This document shows, in pieces, positions 46,542 to 53,367 of a stretch of DNA of 64,000 nucleotides. Positions within the stretch are counted from its first letter, which is position 1. The number at the start of each line of letters is the position of its first letter. This DNA is from Dietzia sp. B32. GTDB taxonomy: Bacteria; Actinomycetota; Actinomycetes; Mycobacteriales; Mycobacteriaceae. The notes below the pieces were generated by a model. That model had not been told where the DNA came from and did no database searches. It saw only the letters and a program-made list of their open reading frames with translations. The DNA is taken from assembly GCF_024732245.1 (NCBI RefSeq), contig NZ_CP093845.1, positions 2,542,001-2,606,000 of the forward strand. The letters are read 5' to 3'. A program made the position numbers and the translations under genes.

Positions 46542-47675
46542 ATGGGCCAACAGTCCGACCCGCACGCGCACCTGCACTCCGAGCAGGGCGCACTGCGTGG
46601 TGAACACCCCGGTCGTGCCGTGGATCCGGTGATCAAGGTGCAGTCGCTGGCCTGGCTGGAGTTCGAGAAACCCGATCTGGACCGGGCCGAGAACTTCGCG
46701 CGGGCCTTCGGGTTATCCACGGTGAGGGTCACCTCGACCGAACTTCATCTGCGCGGGACGGACCCCGGAGCGGCCTGCGTCATCATCCGCCGAGGTCCCC
46801 GCTCTCGCTTCGTGGGTGCCGCCTTCGCGGCCGCGGAGCGCCGGGACGTCCTCCGGTTGGCCGACGCCACCGACCGCACGGTCACCGCGCTCCCCGAGAG
46901 CATCGGCGGGGTTACCGTGGACCTCACAGATCCCGGGGGAAGCCTGGTCCGGGTGGTCTCCGACGCCCACGAAGCTGCGGCGCTGACCCCGCAGCAACCG
47001 CAGGTGGTCAACGCCGGGCCGCAGATCGCCCGCATCAACTCCGCCCAGCGCCCGCCGCGCGAACCGGCGCGGATCGAGAGAGTCGGACACGTGGTGCTCC
47101 AGAGCGCCCACTATCTCGACAGCCTCAACTGGTATCTGCAGCACCTCGGCCTCATCGTCAGTGACTTCCTCTACTACGAGGGGCAGCGCGAGCGGGGCCC
47201 CGTCATGAGCTTTATGCGCTGCGACCTGGGGCCGGTCCCCTCCGACCACCACACCCTCGCCCTCACACTCGGGCCCCGGGACCGCTACGTGCACTCGGCG
47301 TTCCAGGTCTGCGACCTCGACGCGATCGCCGCGGGCGGCGAGTTCCTGCTGGACCGGGGTTATCGACGGTCGTGGGGTATCGGCCGCCACATCCAGGGCA
47401 GTCAGATCTTCGACTACTGGCGCGATCCAGACGGCTTCCTCGTCGAGCACTACGCCGACGGCGACTTGTTCGACTCCACCCTTGAGCCCGGCTGGGCTCC
47501 GATGACCGCCTCGGGACTGGCGCAGTGGGGTCCGCCGGCCACCCCGGACTTCCTCGGCATCGCACCGGGGAAGGAGTCCTTGCGTGAGCTACGCGCCATG
47601 GCCTCGTCGCTGCGAGGCGACACCGAATTCGATCTCCAACGCCTTCGCGGCCTACTGAAAGTTGCCTCCACATGA
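46542..47675 (+). CDS. Extradiol ring-cleavage dioxygenase (VOC superfamily)
   Basis: This 377-residue, two-domain protein should open a catechol-type ring next to the hydroxyls using Fe(II) and O2. The catalytic C-terminal half has the metal ligands His (ERVGHVVLQSAHYLDS), His (DRYVHSAFQVCDLDAI) and Glu (DPDGFLVEHYADGDLF). The N-terminal half (about 30-140) is a non-catalytic VOC domain. The plan fits catechol 2,3-dioxygenase/2,3-dihydroxybiphenyl dioxygenase relatives. ATG at 46542 has AGGAGG 5 nt upstream. It is the first gene of a three-gene operon, coupled to the next by ATGA overlap. The real substrate is unknown. Confidence 0.88.
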   Translation: MGQQSDPHAHLHSEQGALRGEHPGRAVDPVIKVQSLAWLEFEKPDLDRAENFARAFGLSTVRVTSTELHLRGTDPGAACVIIRRGPRSRFVGAAFAAAERRDVLRLADATDRTVTALPESIGGVTVDLTDPGGSLVRVVSDAHEAAALTPQQPQVVNAGPQIARINSAQRPPREPARIERVGHVVLQSAHYLDSLNWYLQHLGLIVSDFLYYEGQRERGPVMSFMRCDLGPVPSDHHTLALTLGPRDRYVHSAFQVCDLDAIAAGGEFLLDRGYRRSWGIGRHIQGSQIFDYWRDPDGFLVEHYADGDLFDSTLEPGWAPMTASGLAQWGPPATPDFLGIAPGKESLRELRAMASSLRGDTEFDLQRLRGLLKVAST

Positions 47676-48619
47676 GTATCTCCGTCCTTCGCACCGCCGA
47701 CGCCTGGTGGGTCCAGAATCTCGACGGTGCCGCGAGGATCGACACCGCCGCCACCACCACGGGGGAGCTCCTCGGAGACCGGGCGGCGATCGTCGCAGCC
47801 GAGGCCGCGGGGCCCGGCGAGCGCGTGCCGGTCGATGACCTCGACCTCGTCTCCCCTGTGACCGCGCCGTGCCGGGTGGTCGCGCAGATGACCAATTACG
47901 CCACCCATGTCAAGGACTCCGGGATGGACCCCCAGACCGTTCCGCTGACCTTCTTCCGCAAGTCCTCCGGGTCGATCAGCGGCCCGTTCGACGACGTGAT
48001 CAGGCCGGCGCACGTCACACTCCTCGACTACGAGGTCGAGATCGGCTTGGTCGTGGGATCGCCGCTGCGGGTGGGCACCGAGGTCGACGAAACCACGCTG
48101 CCGGAGGTCGTCGCCGGGCTCGTCATCACGAACGACGTCTCCGCCCGTGACGTGCAACTGCCCAAGACCCAGTTCTACGAGGCCAAGTCGTACCCGACGT
48201 TCACCCCCGTCGGCCCCGTCCTCGTCCTCCTGGACGCCGCAGAGTTCGCCCGCTTCGACGATCTCCGCTTGACGCTGCGGGTTAACGGCGAGATCCGCCA
48301 GGACCGGAAGGTGGGCGGGGACATGATCTACGGGCCGGTCGAGGCGCTGCGGACGTTGGCGGGTTTCCAACGGCTCGACGCGGGGGACCTGGTACTGACC
48401 GGGACTCCCGGTGGGACCGCCCTCAAGGCCCCACCCAAGCTGATCGAGAAGATCGGTGCGCTGCTGCCGCCGGCGCTCAAGTGGAAGAGCTTCTTCAGGG
48501 GGCAGGCGAAGAACCCCGCCTATCTGAAGGACGGGGACATCATGGAACTCTCGATCGCCACCGACGACGGCGCCCTGGACCTGGGCATCCAGCGCACTCG
48601 GGTGAGGTATGCCCGGTGA
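47672..48619 (+). CDS. Fumarylacetoacetate hydrolase (FAH) family protein
   Basis: This 315-residue cytosolic enzyme has the FAH fold. The metal-binding acidic residues are in LLDYEVEIGLVVG (Glu pair) and NDVSARDVQLPKTQFYEAKS (Asp). DLVLTGTPGGTALKAPP is the usual C-terminal glycine-rich block. FAH-family members act on C-C bonds of ring-cleavage products or decarboxylate/isomerise oxo-acids, so here it probably processes the ring-opened product of the neighbouring dioxygenase. It overlaps the dioxygenase stop by 4 nt and the hydroxylase start by 11 nt. No MhpC-type hydrolase is present, so this enzyme may take that role; that is inference. Confidence 0.88.
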   Translation: MSISVLRTADAWWVQNLDGAARIDTAATTTGELLGDRAAIVAAEAAGPGERVPVDDLDLVSPVTAPCRVVAQMTNYATHVKDSGMDPQTVPLTFFRKSSGSISGPFDDVIRPAHVTLLDYEVEIGLVVGSPLRVGTEVDETTLPEVVAGLVITNDVSARDVQLPKTQFYEAKSYPTFTPVGPVLVLLDAAEFARFDDLRLTLRVNGEIRQDRKVGGDMIYGPVEALRTLAGFQRLDAGDLVLTGTPGGTALKAPPKLIEKIGALLPPALKWKSFFRGQAKNPAYLKDGDIMELSIATDDGALDLGIQRTRVRYAR

Positions 48620-50153
48620 GGGCCGGGGTCGGTCCATGACGGTGACACGCCACTCCGTGGTGGTGGTGGGCGCCGGCCCGGTGGGGATGGCCACCGCGAT
48701 CCTACTGGCGGACCGCGGCGTGGATTGTCTGGTCGTGGACCGATGGTCGGATGTGTACCCGCAGCCCCGGGCAGTGCATCTCGACGACGAGGTGTGTCGA
48801 ATCCTCTCGAGGCTCGGGTTGGCCGACGACTTCGCCCGCATCTCCCGTCCGGCGCACGGGCTGCGTCTGGTCGACGCCGGCCGTTCCGTCCTCGCGCAGT
48901 TCACGCGTAGCCCCGGTGCGGGGGTCCACGGCTTCCCGCAGGCCAACCTGTTCGACCAGCCGGAACTCGAGAAACTCCTGCGTGCCGGTCTCGCGCGCCG
49001 CGAACATTGCACGTTCCGCGGCGGGGTCGAGGTCATCGATGTCGCCAACACCCGGGAGGGTGCCCGGGTGACCATGGTGGACTCGGTCACCGGTACGCGG
49101 GAGACCGCCCACGCCGCGTACGTCCTCGGATGTGACGGGGCGAACAGCGTCGTCCGATCGTCGATCGGAACCGGGATGGAGGAGCTGGGCCCGGAGCAGC
49201 GTTGGCTGGTCGTGGACATCGCCACCGACAGGGATCTCGGGCACTGGGACGGCGTGCACCAGGTGTGTGACCCGCAGCGGGCCGCGACCTTCATGAGGAT
49301 CGGTCCGACGAGGTACCGCTGGGAGTTCCGATTGCTGCCGGGGGAGAGCGCACGCCGGTACGGTGACTTGCCCGCCCTGTATCCGCTCCTCGCTCCCTGG
49401 ATCCAGAGCGCGGACCCCGGCGAGCTGGACGTGGTGCGGGTGGCCGAATACACCTTCTGCGCCCGGGTAACGCTGCGGTGGAGGGACCGGAGGATCTTCC
49501 TGCTCGGTGACGCCGCGCACCTCACCCCGCCGTTCATCGGCCAGGGACTGGGGGCGGGATTTCGGGACGCGGACAACCTGGCCTGGAAGCTCGCCGGGGT
49601 ACTGCGGGGCGGCCTTTCCGCGTCGTACCTCGATTCCTTCGAGCAGGAGCGCAGACCACATGCCCGCGCGATGGTGCGACTGGCCGTGGCGATGGGGTGG
49701 GCGATGACGAGCGGCGGGCACCTCGGGGGCGCGGTGCGGCGGCGGGTCGTCCCCCTCGCGGTGCGGATCCCGTCGATCGGATCGAAGATCATCGAGGGTG
49801 TCACCCCGCCGCTTGCGGCCTCCCGTCTCGTACACCGGGCCCCCGTGCGCGGCGGGCTCGCCGGGAGCCTGTGCCCGAACGTCACCGTCGGTGAGGACCT
49901 CCGACGCCTCGACGATGTCGCGGAGGGCGCAGTGGTGGTGGCGACAGTGGTCGAGCCCACTGCGGGCCAGAGGGCCGAGATCGAGCGTCGAGGAGCCCGT
50001 GTGATCCGCCCCGCGGCCGGTTCGGACCTACACCGGTGGCTCACGCGAGGCGGTGCCGCGGCCGCCGTCGTACGACCGGACGGGACCGTCCTGTGCGCCG
50101 CGAGGTCGCTGGCGGGCGTGTACACGCGGATCCCGGTGCTCACGTCGACCTGA
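48609..50153 (+). CDS. FAD-dependent aromatic hydroxylase (MhpA-like)
   Basis: This 514-residue flavoprotein monooxygenase of group A should add a hydroxyl to a phenolic ring using NAD(P)H, giving the dioxygenase its diol. The N-terminal FAD site is SVVVVGAGPVGMATAILLADRG, followed by the DG motif (YVLGCDGANSVVRSSIG) and the GD motif (IFLLGDAAHLTPPFIGQGL). A C-terminal thioredoxin-like domain (from about 420) ends VRPDGTVLCAARSLAGVYTR, as in MhpA. ATG at 48609 overlaps the FAH gene; ATG at 48636 is equally possible and lies nearer the FAD motif. With the two preceding genes this makes a short hydroxylation-cleavage-hydrolysis pathway. Confidence 0.9.
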   Translation: MPGEGRGRSMTVTRHSVVVVGAGPVGMATAILLADRGVDCLVVDRWSDVYPQPRAVHLDDEVCRILSRLGLADDFARISRPAHGLRLVDAGRSVLAQFTRSPGAGVHGFPQANLFDQPELEKLLRAGLARREHCTFRGGVEVIDVANTREGARVTMVDSVTGTRETAHAAYVLGCDGANSVVRSSIGTGMEELGPEQRWLVVDIATDRDLGHWDGVHQVCDPQRAATFMRIGPTRYRWEFRLLPGESARRYGDLPALYPLLAPWIQSADPGELDVVRVAEYTFCARVTLRWRDRRIFLLGDAAHLTPPFIGQGLGAGFRDADNLAWKLAGVLRGGLSASYLDSFEQERRPHARAMVRLAVAMGWAMTSGGHLGGAVRRRVVPLAVRIPSIGSKIIEGVTPPLAASRLVHRAPVRGGLAGSLCPNVTVGEDLRRLDDVAEGAVVVATVVEPTAGQRAEIERRGARVIRPAAGSDLHRWLTRGGAAAAVVRPDGTVLCAARSLAGVYTRIPVLTST

Positions 50154-50258
50154 CCTGGCCGAAGGCCTGCCGGTAAACGCCTCGCGCGCGACGTCCCCGT
50201 GTTGGCCGGTGGGCCGACGGTGGACGCCGCGCGCGAGAGCGGTGCGGTGGGCTCGCGC

Positions 50259-50441
50259 TCAGGCGGAGCCGCGGGTGGCCGGCGTCGACAGGACGACGCG
50301 GCCGGTGGGCGTGTACGACGGCGAGACCGGGCGACGGTTCGGAGTCCGCAGCGGCGACGACGGCGGGATGGCCCGGCCGGTCGGCGTGTACGAGAACGCG
50401 GTCGGCGCGTTGTTCATGGCGGGGTTTCGGTACTGCGACAT
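50259..50441 (-). CDS. Small 60-residue protein with two SYTPTGR repeats
   Basis: I do not recognise this protein. It starts MSQYRNPAMNNAPTAF and contains two copies of SYTPTGR (about residues 17-23 and 41-47), separated by a Pro/Arg/Ser-rich stretch (AIPPSSPLRTPNRRPV). It has no signal peptide, no membrane segment and no cysteine. A strong ribosome-binding site (AGGAGGAA) lies 5 nt before the ATG, which argues for a real gene. The repeated Tyr/Thr/Arg/Pro composition suggests a disordered, possibly phosphorylated or modified peptide. It stands alone, convergent with the aromatic operon and divergent from gtrA. Confidence 0.6.
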   Translation of the reverse strand: MSQYRNPAMNNAPTAFSYTPTGRAIPPSSPLRTPNRRPVSPSYTPTGRVVLSTPATRGSA

Positions 50442-50757
50442 GGGGATTCCTCCTGGTCGGGAAGCGGGCTGTGGAACCGTCACGTCACCTGGTGACGGGA
50501 TGACGGGACCTGCCCGGATGCGTTGGGTGGAGGCGACGACGGCTACCCGGGGATGGCGCGGACCTTGTGGTGTGGGCGCCGTGTGAGATGGGGTGGCCGG
50601 CAGCGAATCGCTCCAGCGGTATCGAACGCAGTCGGCGGATGTGCCGTTCTCGGTTCGACCAGAAGCGGGCTGGTGTGCCCGCGATCAGGAAAGTGTGGCA
50701 CGGGCACGGACGCCGCACAAGACGCTGTGTCGATGTTCACGGGCTCGGGCCGGGGCC

Positions 50758-50763
50758 TACCCT
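50758..50763 (+). promoter_or_regulatory. -10 hexamer TACCCT of gtrA, leaderless type
   Basis: TACCCT is 6 nt before the GTG at 50770, and no ribosome-binding site precedes that codon. Confidence 0.45.
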
Positions 50764-50769
50764 GTGCTG

Positions 50770-51276
50770 GTGAGTTCCTCCCCCAGAGATTCCGAGGTCC
50801 CGGACGATACCGTGCTGGACTCCCTGCGCGGTGTCGTCGATCCGCTGGAGTCGCGGCACGAGTCCGATCCGACCAGTCCCACCGACCTGAAGACGCAGGT
50901 CATCCGGTTCTTCCTCACCGGTGTGCTCTCGGCGATCGTCGACTACGGGCTCCTCCAGTTGCTCATGCTCGCGGGCCTGGGCCACGGCGCGGCCAAGGCG
51001 CTGTCGTTCGTGGCGGGCACGCTCACCGCGTACGCCCTCAACCGGCGTTGGACGTTCCAGGCGGAGCCGTCTCGGGCCCGGTTCGTGGCCACGATGGGCC
51101 TGTACGCGGTGATGTTCGGCGTCCAGTGGGGCCTGTTCATGGTGCTGGTGCCCGTCTTCGAGGACCTGGGCTGGGGCACCTTCTGGGCCACGACGGTCGG
51201 CTACGTCATCGCCCAGGGCGTCGCGACGGTGACCAACTTCATCGTCCAGCGGACCGTGATCTTCCGGGTGCGCTGA
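50770..51276 (+). CDS. GtrA-family membrane protein (Rv3789-like)
   Basis: This 168-residue protein has a 45-residue charged N-terminal tail and four membrane helices, with QVIRFFLTGVLSAIVDYGLL and KALSFVAGTLTAYALNRRWTF typical of the GtrA family. In mycobacteria the equivalent, Rv3789, sits beside dprE1 and has been proposed to flip decaprenylphosphoryl-arabinose or to help anchor AftA. Here it is 6.6 kb from dprE1 and heads an operon with a large membrane protein and a glycosyltransferase. The GTG at 50770 is chosen by the TACCCT box; GTG 50764 is two codons earlier. Confidence 0.88.
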   Translation: MSSSPRDSEVPDDTVLDSLRGVVDPLESRHESDPTSPTDLKTQVIRFFLTGVLSAIVDYGLLQLLMLAGLGHGAAKALSFVAGTLTAYALNRRWTFQAEPSRARFVATMGLYAVMFGVQWGLFMVLVPVFEDLGWGTFWATTVGYVIAQGVATVTNFIVQRTVIFRVR

Positions 51277-51281
51277 GCGGA

Positions 51282-53342
51282 GTGGCTGTGGCGCTGCTCC
51301 CGGTCGCCGCGGTGGTGCTGCTGCTGGCGCCGGGCGCGGCGATCTGCCTGGCCGCCGGCACCCGGTGGCGGGACGCGGTGGCGGCCGGGCCGGTGGTGTC
51401 GCTGGCCGTGGTCGCGGTGGGGTGCGCGGTCACCGCCGCGGCGGACCTGCGCTGGGGCCTCATCTCCGCCGGGGTGACGGCCCTGGCCGCGCTGGCTTGC
51501 GCGTCGGCAGTGGGTATCGCCGCCCGGGTCACCGACCGGGGGACGTGGCGGCGCGGTGAGGGGGAGTACGACGACGACGCCCGCCGCGGCGGGCCGGGCC
51601 CGGGAGTGGCGGACCTCGTCGTCGTCGTCCTCGCGGTGATCCCGGTCGCCCACATCCTCGTCGCCACCCGCGGTCTCACCGCCATTCCCCAGGGCTGGGA
51701 CGCCATCTTCCACGGCGGCGCCACCCGGTTCATCGCCGAGACCGGGCGGGCCGGCCTGACCGACCTCGCGCCGGTGAGCCAGCCCGCCAACCCGCACTTC
51801 TTCTACCCGGACACCTATCACGCGTTCGCGTCGCTGCTGGTCGGGCTGCCCGGAGGCGGCCTGCCGGAGGCCCTGGGCGCCGTCTCCGCGGCGACCGGGG
51901 TGGTGTTCGTGCTGGGGGTCGCGGTCCTGGCGGCCCGCCTCTGCGGGGGGTCCCGACTCGCGGCGGTGGCGGCCGCGGCGGTCGCCGCGTCGGCGTGGAC
52001 GTTCCCGTACCTCGCCCTGGCGCGCGGACCCGTACTGCCGTTCGCGTTGGGCGTCGCGGTGATCCCCGGACTGCTCCTGCTGGGTGAGCACCTCGCCGCC
52101 CGTCGGTCCCGGATGCCCGCGCACGCGCTGCTCCTGGGCGCCGGGATGGCCGGGGCGTGGTCGGTGCACCCGTCGGTGGCACTGGCCGCGGCGATCCCGC
52201 TCGCCGCGCAGGCCCTCGCCGGGCTGGCCGCCGCTCCCGGCCTGCGCCCGCGGCTGGCGGTGCTGGGCGCGTTCGTCCTGGCGGCCGTGCCCGCGGGGGC
52301 GTACGTCGGGTGGTCGGTGAGCATGGTGTCGTCCGGGACCACCCAGTCGCTCGCCGGGTTCTCGTGGCCACGGGAGGTGGGTGTGGCGCGGGCGGTCGCC
52401 GCGGTGCTCGACCTCGGTCCCACGGCGGTGGCCTCGGTGGGCATGGCCGTGGCGGTGATCGTGGGACTGGCGACGGCGGTCGCCGACCCGCGGCGGCGTC
52501 GCCCGCTCGCCGCCCCCGTCGCCGCGCTGCTCGTCTACGGGACCCTGTACGTCCTGGCCGCGGCCGTGCAGGGCGACTGGGTGCGGACGTTCACCGGCTT
52601 CTGGTGGGACGACTTCTACCGGTTCGCGTCGCTGCTCGTCCTGCCCTCGGCGGTGCTGGCCGGGGCCGGCGTGCGGGCGCTGGTTCCGCGCGGGTCGCTG
52701 CGCCGGCCGGCGGCCCGGGTCGGCGTGGCCGTGGCGGCGGCGCTGGCCCTGCTCACCGCCTCCGGGCACGCGGTGATGGCGCGGGACCTCACCGCCTGGG
52801 GGTACGCCGACGGGCCCGCGGTCACCGCCGACGAGCGGCTCGTGCTGGACGCGCTGGGGGAGAGGTACGACGGCGGGGTGGCCCTGAACGACCCGTTCGA
52901 CGGCACCGCCTGGGTCTACGCGCTCCACGGGGTGCCGGTGGTGTTCGGGGCGCCGCTCGCCGACGACCCGGTCGCGCAGGTCGGCGCCGACCGCATGACG
53001 CTGTACACCTCGGTCAACCGCTACGGTTTCGACCCGACCGTCACCCGCGAGATGCAACTCCGGGACGTGCGCTGGGTGATCGTCGGGACGGAGTCCGTGG
53101 GCGGGCCGGGCCGGCCGGGTGGGTTCATCGGACTGCACCTCAACCCGAACCTGCGGCTGGTGGAGGCCACTCCCGGCGCCCGCCTGTACGAGGTCCTGCC
53201 GGTGCCCGCGGACCACCAGCCGCTGCCCCCGCCACCCGGCATCCCCCCGGTGACACCGCCTGGGCAGCCCCCGAACACCGACTCACCGGTCGTCGAGGCG
53301 GCGCCCCCCGGCCCGGGGGCTAGCCTGGACGGCACCGCCTAA
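51282..53342 (+). CDS. Large polytopic membrane protein (DUF6541-like, GT-C-like layout)
   Basis: This 686-residue protein has about 13 hydrophobic helices and a periplasmic C-terminal domain (from about 500). The first loops carry GWDAIFHGGATRFIAETGR and PANPHFFYPDTYHAFASLL, acidic and aromatic residues where GT-C enzymes place their catalytic groups. FWWDDFYRFASLLVLPSA and LNDPFDGTAWVYALHGVPV are conserved-looking. The C-terminus is Pro-rich and ends PPGPGASLDGTA. It may be an uncharacterised lipid-linked glycosyltransferase of the cell envelope; no activity is proven. The GTG at 51282 starts 5 nt after gtrA and the stop is 25 nt before the next glycosyltransferase, so the three genes form an operon. 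Confidence 0.8.
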   Translation: MAVALLPVAAVVLLLAPGAAICLAAGTRWRDAVAAGPVVSLAVVAVGCAVTAAADLRWGLISAGVTALAALACASAVGIAARVTDRGTWRRGEGEYDDDARRGGPGPGVADLVVVVLAVIPVAHILVATRGLTAIPQGWDAIFHGGATRFIAETGRAGLTDLAPVSQPANPHFFYPDTYHAFASLLVGLPGGGLPEALGAVSAATGVVFVLGVAVLAARLCGGSRLAAVAAAAVAASAWTFPYLALARGPVLPFALGVAVIPGLLLLGEHLAARRSRMPAHALLLGAGMAGAWSVHPSVALAAAIPLAAQALAGLAAAPGLRPRLAVLGAFVLAAVPAGAYVGWSVSMVSSGTTQSLAGFSWPREVGVARAVAAVLDLGPTAVASVGMAVAVIVGLATAVADPRRRRPLAAPVAALLVYGTLYVLAAAVQGDWVRTFTGFWWDDFYRFASLLVLPSAVLAGAGVRALVPRGSLRRPAARVGVAVAAALALLTASGHAVMARDLTAWGYADGPAVTADERLVLDALGERYDGGVALNDPFDGTAWVYALHGVPVVFGAPLADDPVAQVGADRMTLYTSVNRYGFDPTVTREMQLRDVRWVIVGTESVGGPGRPGGFIGLHLNPNLRLVEATPGARLYEVLPVPADHQPLPPPPGIPPVTPPGQPPNTDSPVVEAAPPGPGASLDGTA

Positions 53343-53367
53343 CCGACTCCCAGGAGCGCATCGCCCC

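Larger units (their letters stand above)
50154..50769. other. Gap between the aromatic operon and gtrA
   Basis: It contains a 60-residue minus-strand gene (50259-50441) and, just upstream of it, a 13-bp palindrome GTCACCTGGTGAC near 50490 that could be an operator. The remainder up to gtrA shows no gene with coding character. Confidence 0.4.

Noticed and set aside
50259-50483. The 60-residue repeat protein as a RiPP precursor
   Set aside because: No modifying enzyme, protease or exporter gene is adjacent, and the peptide lacks Cys and a leader/core pattern.
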